A stretch of 13,224 nucleotides of DNA, taken from Thermoleophilia bacterium. Its GTDB lineage: Bacteria; Actinomycetota; Thermoleophilia; Gaiellales; F1-60-MAGs149. The stretch lies in assembly GCA_016462095.1 (NCBI GenBank), contig JAEMTW010000027.1, positions 1-13,224 of the forward strand, read 5' to 3'. Positions 7,025 through 13,224 of the stretch are shown here, piece after piece. Made by a program: the position numbers and the translations under genes. The notes under the pieces are model-generated. The model saw only the letters and a program-made list of their open reading frames with translations. It did no database searches and was not told where the DNA came from. Each line of letters begins with the position of its first letter. The first letter of the stretch is position 1.

Positions 7025-8149
7025 ATGCGCGGTCTCGTCTTTTCTCTGTCGTGCTGTGTCTTGGTTGCAGCAGTGACCGCGGCGTGTGGCGGCTCAGAAT
7101 CTGCCGGTGCGTCCGCGGCTGCGCCAAACGTTTCGACTATTCAGGTGGTGACTGCCACAAGCACGGTTGCTGCGATAACGACACCTGAGGTTGAACCCGC
7201 GCTTCCGAAACGGCTTGGGAGTGGAGAGCCCGTCACGTTCGCCTTCGGGGGTGATGTGATGTTTGAGGAGCCGATTCGCTCGTACCTCTCCAACCCGGCT
7301 GAGGTTTTCGCGCCGGTGCGCAAGATCTTGCGGCGTGCTGATGTCGCGATGGTCAATCTCGAGACGGTAATCACTAATCGAGGCACACCGACGGCGAACA
7401 AGGCATACCTGTTCCGTGCTCCCCCCTCGGCCTTCAAGGCGATCAAGCTTGGTGGTATCGATGTTGTCACGGTTGCCAACAATCACGGTATGGATTACGG
7501 CGCCGTTGGCATGGAGGACACGCTGCGTTATGCCAAGCGTGCGGGCGTGCCGGTCGTTGGTGGTGGGAGGAATGAGGCTCAGGCATTCCATCCTTGGCGG
7601 ACGACCGTCAATGGTCAGCGCATTGCGATCATCGGGGCGACGCAGGTGATCGACGAGGAGTTGATTTCGTGGTGGGAGGCGCGTGGTGCCCAGACTGGGG
7701 TCGCGAGTGCGAGGTACGACATGGAGGATCGGCTTGCTCGGCAGGTTCGTAGAGCGCGTGCCACGAGCGACACCGTGGTCGTCTACTTGCATTGGGGGTC
7801 GGAATTGAAGGGTTGTCCGACGGACTCGCAAGTCTCGCTTGCTGATCGTCTGGTGCGTGCTGGGGCAGACATCATCGTCGGCTCGCACGCTCACATCCTG
7901 TTGGGTGGTGGCATGCACGGTCGAGCCTTTGTCGATTACGGGCTCGGCAATTTCGTCTTCTATACGAGTGGCGGAATCGCGGCGCAGACCGGGGTGCTCG
8001 AGGTGACGGCGACAGGTCGTCGTATCGACGGTTATCGCTGGCAGCCTGCTCAGATTCAGGGTGGTCGGCCGGTGCCTGTGGCGGCCTCCGAGCGCGCGGC
8101 ACGCATCGCTGACTGGAAGAGTCTGCGCGCCTGCACGGATCTTCGTTAG
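7025..8149 (+). CDS. CapA-family putative lipoprotein (poly-gamma-glutamate capsule protein fold)
   Basis: 374-residue exported protein. A short signal peptide (MRGLVFSLSCCVLVAAVTAAC) ends at a lipobox-like Cys21 followed by GGSESAG; -3 is Thr rather than Leu, a weaker lipobox. A low-complexity Ala/Ser/Thr linker runs to about residue 68. The metallophosphatase-like PGA_cap/CapA domain follows: FGGDVMF (GGD 75-77), NLET (111-114), ANNHGMDYG (NNH 152-154), HWG (256-258), GSHAH (286-290) and YGLGNF (305-310), all expected metal-site and structural motifs. Length is typical of CapA. No capB, capC or capD homologue is nearby, so a role in poly-gamma-glutamate capsule is not supported by context; a general cell-surface hydrolase is equally possible. 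ATG at 7025 is chosen because it begins the signal peptide; GGGTGG directly before it is a poor ribosome binding site. Confidence 0.88.
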   Translation: MRGLVFSLSCCVLVAAVTAACGGSESAGASAAAPNVSTIQVVTATSTVAAITTPEVEPALPKRLGSGEPVTFAFGGDVMFEEPIRSYLSNPAEVFAPVRKILRRADVAMVNLETVITNRGTPTANKAYLFRAPPSAFKAIKLGGIDVVTVANNHGMDYGAVGMEDTLRYAKRAGVPVVGGGRNEAQAFHPWRTTVNGQRIAIIGATQVIDEELISWWEARGAQTGVASARYDMEDRLARQVRRARATSDTVVVYLHWGSELKGCPTDSQVSLADRLVRAGADIIVGSHAHILLGGGMHGRAFVDYGLGNFVFYTSGGIAAQTGVLEVTATGRRIDGYRWQPAQIQGGRPVPVAASERAARIADWKSLRACTDLR

Positions 8150-8164
8150 TGGTGGCGTCGGAGG

Positions 8165-9082
8165 TTAGATCGCAGAGGGTATCGCCGTGCGCCGCCGCAT
8201 CGTTAAAGGCGCGGTTGCTGCCCCGATGATGATCAACACGGCGCCAACGATTGTGATCAGGCCGGGCCGCTCGCCGAGCACGAGGTAGCTGAGGGTCACG
8301 ACGGTCGCGATCTCGAGCGTCGCCACGAGCGATGTTGCAGCACTCCCGAGGCGCATCAGCCCCATCGTCTGGAACAGGCAGGCCGCGATGCTTGCGATCA
8401 GCGCGACCCCGAGCAGGGCGAGCCAACCAGTTAGGTCGGGTAGGGAGTAGCCGGCGATCAGCGGCCCGAAGGGCACGAAGAAGACGGCGGCGGCGAGGAC
8501 GGTGATCCCCAACCACGCGAGCGGGTCGGCTCCCTCAAGGCCTTCTTCGGCGACGAGGAAGTAGGTCGAGACGACAACCGCAAACGCGAGCGTCAGTGCA
8601 ACCCCGATTGGGTCGACACCACCGACGGGACTTCCGATTGCGAGCGCGACTCCGATCAGCGTGACGACTGTGACCACGACAGACGATGCCGTTAGGTGGA
8701 TCCGGCCGAGCAGGCGCGCACCAATTACGGTCAATGCGGGATAGATGAAGAGGATCAGCGTGACGGTCGCGGGGTCCATGCGCGAGACGGCCGCAAAGTA
8801 GAGCAATGGTCCGAGCACCGACGTGATGCAGGCGATCACGACAGGTCGGCGATGACCACGAAGCGTGTCGCGTCGGCGGCGGTTAAAGAGGAACAGCGCG
8901 AGGACGCAGAACAGACCGGCGCGTACGGCCAGGAGGACGCCGACGGATGCGCCGTGATCGTAGGCAAGCGCGGCGAAGATACCCTGGGTGCCATAGAGCA
9001 CGGCCGAGATCGCGATCATCAACTGTGCCGCCCGCATCCCTTGGGGAGCGCGAATTAGGCCACTATTCGACGACGTTGCCAT
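8165..9082 (-). CDS. EamA/DMT family transporter, ten transmembrane helices
   Basis: 305-residue integral membrane protein of the drug/metabolite transporter superfamily. Hydrophobic segments fit two EamA halves of five helices. The first begins with LMIAISAVLYGTQGIFAALA and contains PATVTLILFIYPALTVIGA; the second begins with IGVALTLAFAVVVSTYFLVA and contains AATSLVATLEIATVVTLSYL, ending in ITIVGAVLIIIGAATA. A short Arg-rich tail (MRRRTA) is cytoplasmic. The substrate cannot be inferred; relatives export amino acids, nucleosides or metabolites. ATG at 9082 is chosen; a GTG at 9133 would run across the divergent flavin reductase promoter, and a Met further in is also possible. A minus-strand TACGAT at 9095-9100 could be its -10 box. 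It converges on the CapA-like gene with 15 bp between stops and no terminator. Confidence 0.9.
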   Translation of the reverse strand: MATSSNSGLIRAPQGMRAAQLMIAISAVLYGTQGIFAALAYDHGASVGVLLAVRAGLFCVLALFLFNRRRRDTLRGHRRPVVIACITSVLGPLLYFAAVSRMDPATVTLILFIYPALTVIGARLLGRIHLTASSVVVTVVTLIGVALAIGSPVGGVDPIGVALTLAFAVVVSTYFLVAEEGLEGADPLAWLGITVLAAAVFFVPFGPLIAGYSLPDLTGWLALLGVALIASIAACLFQTMGLMRLGSAATSLVATLEIATVVTLSYLVLGERPGLITIVGAVLIIIGAATAPLTMRRRTAIPSAI

Positions 9083-9137
9083 AGACACAGCTGCATCGTA
9101 CGGCCGGGGGGTGCGCGCGTCCCCCGTGGTCACGCGC

Positions 9138-9143
9138 TACCTT
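9138..9143 (+). promoter_or_regulatory. Candidate -10 box for leaderless flavin reductase transcript
   Basis: TACCTT (TAnnnT) ends 6 nt before the ATG at 9150. No Shine-Dalgarno sequence is present between them, which fits a leaderless mRNA. Confidence 0.4.
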
Positions 9144-9149
9144 TCGGCT

Positions 9150-9686
9150 ATGTCTGCTCTATCGCATGAGAGTCGCGCCTTCCGTGACACCGTCGGCGCC
9201 TTTGCCACCGGCGTCACCGTCGTCACGACCCAGCATGGGGGTGCCCCGCAAGGGATGACGCTCAACTCGTTTACGAGCGTCTCGCTCGAGCCGCTCTTGG
9301 TGCTGGTGTCGCTTGCCCATGGGACGCGCACGCTCGATGGTGTCAAGAGCAGCAAGAAGATGGCCGTCAATGTCTTGCATCGCACGCAGCAGGAGGCCGC
9401 GCTCGCCTTTGCCAAGCGCGGCGGCGAGTTTCCGACGGATCATGCGGTGCTCGATCCGCACGGCTTTTACTCGGTCCGGCATTCACTGGCGATCATGCGC
9501 TGCGAGATTTTTGACATCGTCACCGCCGGCGATCACGACTTGGTGATCGGTGAGGTCGTGCATTTTGAGAGCTCGCCGGGCGAGCCTTTGATCTTCCATC
9601 GTGGCGCGTTTGGCGGTCTCGACGAGGACGCGTTGGTGCCGCGAGGGCGCGTCATTGGCATCGCCGACGGCGAAGGCTGGATGTAA
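9150..9686 (+). CDS. Flavin reductase-like, FMN-binding split-barrel protein
   Basis: 178-residue soluble protein of the flavin reductase (HpaC/ActVB-like) family. Typical members reduce FMN or FAD with NAD(P)H to feed a two-component monooxygenase. Family marks: FRDTVGAFATGVTVVTT (residues 11-27), GMTLNSFTSVSLEPLLVLVS (FMN-contacting), the AVNVL strand and the C-terminal GEVVHFESSPGEPLIFHRGAFGGL. Length is standard. ATG at 9150 is preferred over the upstream in-frame start at 9111, which would extend through the promoter of the divergent transporter. No monooxygenase partner is in the window, so the physiological electron acceptor is unknown. Confidence 0.9.
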   Translation: MSALSHESRAFRDTVGAFATGVTVVTTQHGGAPQGMTLNSFTSVSLEPLLVLVSLAHGTRTLDGVKSSKKMAVNVLHRTQQEAALAFAKRGGEFPTDHAVLDPHGFYSVRHSLAIMRCEIFDIVTAGDHDLVIGEVVHFESSPGEPLIFHRGAFGGLDEDALVPRGRVIGIADGEGWM

Positions 9687-9814
9687 CGCGGCGTCCCGAT
9701 TTGCACGCCTATGGTGCATTTTGTTGCCAAATCAGTTAGTGTGGGTTTGGTTCCCGCCCCGTGGTGGGACGTGAGGCCCGGCGCACGGGGTCGATAGAGA
9801 AGGACGGGTGCCGC
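9687..9814 (+). promoter_or_regulatory. Leader and promoter region of the cold-shock gene
   Basis: 128 bp without coding signal. A TAnnnT box (TAGTGT, 9737-9742) could start a leader of about 65 nt, but no clear -35 is seen. The leader would contain a hairpin with TCCCGCC (9752-9758) and GGTGGGA (9763-9769), seven pairs including one G-U, around CCGT. Structured leaders that refold in the cold are known for cspA-type mRNAs; here this is only an analogy. Confidence 0.35.
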
Positions 9815-10021
9815 ATGGCGACCGGTGTTGTGAAGTGGTTTTCCGATGCAAAGGGCTATGGATTCATCGCCCCCGATGGCGGAGGGAAGGACCTCTTCGT
9901 TCACTACACGAGCGTTGCAGGAACTGGCTTCCGCACGCTCCGCGAAGGTGCAAAAGTCACCTTCGAGGCGCGCGAAGGACAGAAAGGTCCTGAAGCGATC
10001 GATGTCGAGATGCTCGACTGA
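9815..10021 (+). CDS. csp: Cold-shock domain protein, CspA family
   Basis: 68-residue single cold-shock domain protein, an RNA and single-stranded DNA chaperone. MATGVVKWFSDAKGYGFIAP carries RNP1 (KGYGFI, 13-18). RNP2 is LFVHY (27-31), followed by the standard KVTFEAREGQKGPEAIDV end. The ATG at 9815 follows GAAGGACGGG, a usable ribosome binding site about 10 nt upstream; an in-frame start at 9761 would add residues unlike the family. The gene stands alone, between its own leader and a strong intrinsic terminator. Confidence 0.96.
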   Translation: MATGVVKWFSDAKGYGFIAPDGGGKDLFVHYTSVAGTGFRTLREGAKVTFEAREGQKGPEAIDVEMLD

Positions 10022-10035
10022 TCGCAGCGTCTTGC

Positions 10036-10078
10036 GGCGCCGTCTCCACCTTCGGGTGGGGGCGGCGCCAATTTTTTT
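10036..10078 (+). terminator. Strong Rho-independent terminator of the cold-shock gene
   Basis: A 15-bp stem (10036-10050 with 10055-10069, two G-U pairs) is capped by the stable tetraloop TTCG and followed by AA and seven T residues (10072-10078). It starts 14 bp after the csp stop codon and separates csp from the carboxypeptidase gene. Confidence 0.95.
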
Positions 10079-10138
10079 GCCCGCGTCGCGTGATCGCTCT
10101 GTGACGGGTAGGCTCTGAGTTCGTCAAGGAGCAGTGCT

Positions 10139-11629
10139 GTGAGCGATACCTGGAGCGCCTTTGAGGCGCGGATGAATGAGCTGAGTGACTTGGGTGGGGT
10201 GATGGGTCTGCTTGGCTGGGATGAGCAGACGATGTGTCCGCCGGGTGGGCGCGGCGCGCGTGCACACCATGGCGCGACGATTGCGACGATTGCGCATCAA
10301 CGCGTGGTCGATCTGGCCTATGGCGAGGCGATCGAGGCGGCGGGAGCCTTGCCAGACTTGACGGTTGCTCAGCAGGCGATGGTGCGTGAGGCGCGGCGTT
10401 CGCGCGACAAGGCAACCAAGCTGCCGGAGTCGTTCGTGCGTGCGATGGCGGAGCAGCGCTCGGCCACGAACCAGGCCTGGGAGCATGCGCGCGGGACAAA
10501 AGCGTTTGCCGACTACCAGCCTGAACTCGAAAAGTTGATGCGCCTCAAGGTGGAGGAGGCCGATCACCTGAAGGGCGACGGCACGCGCTACGACGCGCTG
10601 CTCGACGATTTCGAACCGGGCATGCGCCTCGAGCGCCTGCAGCCGCTGCTCGAATCGTTGCGCGATCGCCTCGTGCCGTTTGCGCAGCGGGTGCTCGATG
10701 CGCCTCAGCCGGACACGTCGGTCTTGTCCCAGGGCTTTGCGACGGCGGATCAGTACGCCTTCTCGCTCCGCGTCTTGAGTGATCTCGGCTTCGATTTCGA
10801 GCATGGTCGTCAAGATCTCTCGACGCACCCCTTCACCGGCGGGACGGCGCCGAGCGATGTGCGCCTGACGACGCGTGTCTGGGAGGACTGGCTGCCGGCC
10901 TGCCTCTACGCGACGGTGCACGAGTGTGGGCACGGAATGTACGAGCAGGGGCATGCGCCCGAGTTGTGGCGCACGAGCGTCTGTGGTGCGCCCTCGTTGG
11001 GTCTGCACGAGTCGCAGTCGCGCTTCTACGAGAACGTGATTGGCCGCTCGTTGCCGTTCTGGGAGCACTATCTACCAGTAGCGCGCGAGTTTATGCCCGG
11101 CAAGCTCGATGGTGTGGATGCCGAGGCGATGGTTCGCGCCGTCTGCGCTGTTGGGCGCACGCCGATTCGTGTCGAGTCGGATGAGGTCACCTACAACCTG
11201 CACATCTTGCTGCGCTTCGAGCTTGAGGTCGAGCTGATTGAGGAGCGTGTAGCAGTGGCCGATCTGCCCGAGGCGTGGAACGCCCGGATGGAGCAGTACA
11301 TCGGCTACACGCCAAAGGACGATCTCGAGGGTGTGATGCAGGACGTGCACTGGTCGGAAGGGCTGTTTGGGTACTTCCCGACGTACACCCTCGGCAACCT
11401 CTACTCCGCCGCGATTCGCGATGCGATGGCACAGGATCTCTCGATCGACGATCACGTGCGCGCTGGCGAGTTCGCCCCAATTCTCGGCTGGCTACACGAC
11501 AAGGTCCACGCAGTTGGTGCCGTCCCACTCGGCGAGCAACTGATGATCGACGTGACGGGCAAGCCGCTCCAGATCGACTCGTTTATGAACTACCTCGAGA
11601 CGAAGTACAGCGCGCTCTACGGCCTCTGA
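10139..11629 (+). CDS. M32 family zinc carboxypeptidase (Taq type)
   Basis: 496-residue cytosolic metallo-carboxypeptidase that trims C-terminal residues from peptides, with broad specificity in this family. The family landmarks are present: LGWDEQTMCPPGG near residue 25; zinc motif HECGHGMYEQGH with H261, E262 and H265; HESQSRFYEN with H290 and third ligand E291; VRAVCAVGRTPIRVESDEVTYNLHI; and GYFPTYTLGNLYSA. Length matches the roughly 500-residue norm. The start is GTG at 10139, supported by AAGGAG at 10126-10131 with a 7-nt spacer. TAGGCT at 10109-10114 may be its -10 box, giving a short ordinary leader. It converges on thyX with a palindromic repeat in the 46-bp gap. Confidence 0.95.
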   Translation: MSDTWSAFEARMNELSDLGGVMGLLGWDEQTMCPPGGRGARAHHGATIATIAHQRVVDLAYGEAIEAAGALPDLTVAQQAMVREARRSRDKATKLPESFVRAMAEQRSATNQAWEHARGTKAFADYQPELEKLMRLKVEEADHLKGDGTRYDALLDDFEPGMRLERLQPLLESLRDRLVPFAQRVLDAPQPDTSVLSQGFATADQYAFSLRVLSDLGFDFEHGRQDLSTHPFTGGTAPSDVRLTTRVWEDWLPACLYATVHECGHGMYEQGHAPELWRTSVCGAPSLGLHESQSRFYENVIGRSLPFWEHYLPVAREFMPGKLDGVDAEAMVRAVCAVGRTPIRVESDEVTYNLHILLRFELEVELIEERVAVADLPEAWNARMEQYIGYTPKDDLEGVMQDVHWSEGLFGYFPTYTLGNLYSAAIRDAMAQDLSIDDHVRAGEFAPILGWLHDKVHAVGAVPLGEQLMIDVTGKPLQIDSFMNYLETKYSALYGL

Positions 11630-11637
11630 GCCGCAAT

Positions 11638-11674
11638 CAACTTTGCTTTGGGGTCAGACCCCTAAGCAAAGTTG
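11638..11674. repeat. REP-like palindrome with GGGGTCAGACCCC core (single copy)
   Basis: Arms CAACTTTGCTT (11638-11648) and AAGCAAAGTTG (11664-11674) are perfect complements around GGGGTCAGACCCC, with one T-T mismatch between arm and core. It fills the gap between the convergent carboxypeptidase and thyX genes and ends one base before the thyX stop codon. It could serve as a two-way transcription end point. The core matches the pair at 12388-12499, but the outer arms differ. Confidence 0.8.
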
Positions 11675-11675
11675 G

Positions 11676-12356
11676 CTACGGCGCTTTGCGACCGTGTTCG
11701 ACGAAGTGCCGGTGGGTGATCGGCATGCGTGTCTCAAAGAGCGCCTCGACTGCTTCGGCGTAGCGGCGGATTTCGCGCTGGGCATGTTCTTGGTTGCGAA
11801 GCGAGAGGAAGTTCATCAGGCTGCGGGCGTTGAGTGTCCAGAAGAACTCGGTCATGATCCCGACCGGTAGCACGCTGCGGGCAACTTCGCGGGCGACGCC
11901 ATCGGCGAGCATCGCCTCGTAGGCGGCGTACGAGGCGCTGTACGACTCTTCCATCGCCGAACGCGTGCGATCGGCCACGTCGGGCGCGACGGTCTCGAAC
12001 GTGTACGAGCCGGGCTTGCCGACCTGTGTCCGGACATCCTCAACGGACGGGATGTAGAAGGAGTCGTCGATCTTGGCGTAGCGGCCCGACAGCTCGTTGA
12101 AAGAGCCGACGCGGTGGCGAATCCATTCGCGCATCACGAAAATCGGGCAGCGCACGTGAAATCGATATGCGTTGTGTTCGAAGGGTGTGCCGTGCCGCTC
12201 GCGCATCAGAAAGCCGATCAGGCCGTCATCGCGCTCGTCCATCGCCTCCTTGCGGGTGCCGAAGGAGACGCGAGCAGCATTGACGACCGAGAGATCGTCA
12301 GCCATCGCCGAGTCGAGCCGGACGAAGCCATCGGTAAAAACGTCAATCTGATCCAT
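11676..12356 (-). CDS. thyX: FAD-dependent thymidylate synthase
   Basis: 226-residue flavin-dependent enzyme that makes dTMP from dUMP using methylene-tetrahydrofolate and NADPH; active as a homotetramer in the cytoplasm. The ThyX signature RHR-x7-S is present as RHRVGSFNELS (R80, H81, R82, S90). RHGTPFEHN (54-62) and MTEFFWTLNARSLMNFLSLR with NQEHAQREIR (168-197) are the other conserved FAD and dUMP segments. Length is within the family range. The ATG at 12356 lacks a Shine-Dalgarno sequence but has TAGATT 6 nt upstream. No thyA or folA is seen nearby. Palindromic repeats lie directly before and after the gene. Confidence 0.97.
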   Translation of the reverse strand: MDQIDVFTDGFVRLDSAMADDLSVVNAARVSFGTRKEAMDERDDGLIGFLMRERHGTPFEHNAYRFHVRCPIFVMREWIRHRVGSFNELSGRYAKIDDSFYIPSVEDVRTQVGKPGSYTFETVAPDVADRTRSAMEESYSASYAAYEAMLADGVAREVARSVLPVGIMTEFFWTLNARSLMNFLSLRNQEHAQREIRRYAEAVEALFETRMPITHRHFVEHGRKAP

Positions 12357-12362
12357 GCATGG

Positions 12363-12368
12363 AATCTA
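12363..12368 (-). promoter_or_regulatory. Candidate -10 box for leaderless thyX transcript
   Basis: TAGATT on the minus strand (TAnnnT) is 6 nt from the thyX ATG. No purine-rich ribosome binding site lies between, so transcription probably begins at the start codon. The palindromic repeat pair begins about 20 bp further upstream, close to where a -35 element would sit. Confidence 0.45.
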
Positions 12369-12387
12369 GTCGGTGGGGCGGACTGGA

Positions 12388-12499
12388 CGACTGATGTCAC
12401 AAAGGGGTCAGACCCTTATGTGACATCACCCACGTCCTGCCATAGAGATCAGTAGAGCCAATGTCACATAAGGGTCTGACCCCTTTGTGACATCAGTCG
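12388..12499. repeat. REPIN-like element: two inverted GGGGTCAGACCC palindromes
   Basis: Arms 12388-12426 and 12461-12499 are exact 39-bp reverse complements separated by 34 bp of unrelated sequence. Each arm is itself a near-palindrome: TGATGTCACA and TGTGACATCA around a GGGGTCAGACCC core. This nested layout is that of REP doublets (REPINs), non-autonomous elements mobilised in other bacteria by RAYT (Y1 transposase-like) enzymes; no such gene is in the window. The right arm contains the stop codon of the dehydrogenase gene. Confidence 0.85.
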
Positions 12500-13155
12500 A
12501 CGAGTCGCCCGCCGTCGACGACGAGTTCGGTACCCGTCACGAAGTCGGCGGTCAGCAGATAGCGAACGGCGCCGGCAATGTCGGTCGGCGTCCCAATGCG
12601 TCCGAGTGGGATCCGTTCGACAATGCGCTCGAGGCTGGCGGAATCGGTGTCGTCTGGCGGGAGCACGGTGCCCGGGTGAATCAGGTTGATGCGATGGCGC
12701 GGTGCAAGTGACCGGGCGAGGCCCGAGACGAGTGTGCGCTGAGCACCCTTCGCGGCCGAATGAGGCAGGTACGAGGGCCAGCCGCGGACGGCTGCAACAT
12801 CGCCAATCACGACGAGTGAGCCGCCGTCACTCAGCACGGCCTGTGCCGACTGGGCGACGAAGATAAGACCGCGCACGATCGAGCCGAGCGCCTCCTCGAC
12901 GAGTGCTGGCGTGAGCTCGGCGAGTGGGGTGGGCGTAAATGCGCCAGCGGCCGCGTAGACGATGCCGTCGAGCCCACCAAGTGCATCAGCGGCAGCAGTG
13001 ACAACGCTGCGAGCCTGGTCGGGGTCGGCGAGATCGGCAATCAACGCTGCGGTTTCTCGACCCACCTGCACAGGGACAGGGACGCTCTGCGAGCGCGACG
13101 AGATCGCCACATGGCAGCCTGCGGCGGCGAGATCCTCGGCCAGCGCTCGTCCCAC
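12493..13155 (-). CDS. Atypical short-chain dehydrogenase/reductase (SDR), N-terminus unclear
   Basis: 220 residues from the GTG at 13155. From GRALAEDLAAAGCHVAISSR onward the SDR fold is clear: ADLADPDQ, LDGIVYAAAG in place of NNAG, LVVIGDVAAVRGWPSYLPHSAAKGA as the active-site segment, LIHPGTV and a complete end TGTELVVDGGRLVD. Two oddities stand out. The catalytic Tyr of YxxxK is His132 (HSAAK, K136), and the usual Ser 13 residues earlier is Asp119. The cofactor motif TGxxxGxG is not present: the frame stays open to the window end but reads like no SDR N-terminus. The protein may start beyond the window, have lost its beginning by frameshift or rearrangement, or be mis-assembled. The stop TGA falls inside the repeat pair. 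Substrate is unknown. Confidence 0.7.
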   Translation of the reverse strand: MGRALAEDLAAAGCHVAISSRSQSVPVPVQVGRETAALIADLADPDQARSVVTAAADALGGLDGIVYAAAGAFTPTPLAELTPALVEEALGSIVRGLIFVAQSAQAVLSDGGSLVVIGDVAAVRGWPSYLPHSAAKGAQRTLVSGLARSLAPRHRINLIHPGTVLPPDDTDSASLERIVERIPLGRIGTPTDIAGAVRYLLTADFVTGTELVVDGGRLVD

Positions 13156-13224
13156 TGACGTTTGATGGGGTGCAGTGGGCTGAGTTCGGTGAGTTGAGCG
13201 GGTTGGCGCTTGAAGCCAATATTT
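13156..13224. other. Unassigned window end next to the SDR gene
   Basis: 69 bp in which the beginning of the SDR gene should lie. In the SDR frame the segment is open but shows no start and no glycine-rich motif. On the plus strand one frame reads LTFDGVQWAEFGELSGLALE, also open to the edge. Neither is long enough to identify. Confidence 0.3.

Noticed and set aside
7094..7918. 274-codon minus-strand open frame
   Set aside because: Antisense to the CapA-like gene; no family resemblance.
10124..11068. 314-codon minus-strand open frame
   Set aside because: Antisense to the M32 carboxypeptidase, whose zinc motifs and ribosome binding site are clear.
12388..12499. Inverted repeats as the ends of an insertion sequence
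   Set aside because: Only 34 bp lie between the arms, with no transposase and no clear target-site duplication; a REPIN-type element fits better.

Overview
This is a GC-rich stretch of bacterial chromosome with tightly packed genes on both strands. The gene set (glutamate synthase large subunit, FAD-dependent thymidylate synthase ThyX, M32 carboxypeptidase, cold-shock protein, lipoprotein-type CapA, ECF-type sigma factor) and the apparent use of leaderless start sites suggest an actinobacterium, perhaps of the Thermoleophilia type. That placement is an inference from general look and not from a marker gene. No rRNA, tRNA, CRISPR array, prophage or complete insertion sequence was seen.

Layout. 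Positions 1-3815 (minus) hold most of gltB, cut by the window start about 230 codons before its expected end. Positions 3816-4101 are a divergent control region. It contains a 20-bp operator-like palindrome near gltB, a perfect 40-bp palindrome, a second imperfect copy exactly 36 bp further on and a third decayed copy that runs up to the next gene. Positions 4102-5864 form a compact regulatory module: an ImmA/IrrE-type zinc protease (plus) facing, across 12 bp, a two-gene operon (minus) of an ECF-like sigma factor and a helix-turn-helix protein joined by a TAATG stop/start overlap. Positions 5971-6948 (minus) encode a PIG3-type quinone oxidoreductase, divergent from a CapA-like lipoprotein at 7025-8149 (plus). 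A ten-helix EamA/DMT transporter (8165-9082, minus) is divergent from a flavin reductase-like protein (9150-9686, plus). A cold-shock protein (9815-10021) with a long leader and a very strong terminator follows, then an M32 carboxypeptidase (10139-11629), thyX (11676-12356, minus) and an atypical short-chain dehydrogenase (12493-13155, minus) at the window end.

How the parts work together. Most genes are unrelated housekeeping or metabolic units: nitrogen assimilation (gltB), dTMP synthesis (thyX), peptide turnover (M32), redox enzymes and transport. The one clearly co-organised unit is the protease / HTH protein / sigma factor set, which looks like a proteolysis-triggered transcription switch and is the best candidate for an undescribed system. 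The second theme is short palindromic extragenic repeats: two families (a GGGCCC core at 3894-4074, and a GGGGTCAGACCC core at 11638-11674 and 12388-12499). The last copy is a full inverted pair of the REPIN type that supplies the stop codon of the dehydrogenase. A third theme is a set of TAnnnT boxes 6-7 nt upstream of start codons lacking a Shine-Dalgarno sequence (gltB, the ImmA/IrrE gene, the flavin reductase, thyX), suggesting leaderless mRNAs.
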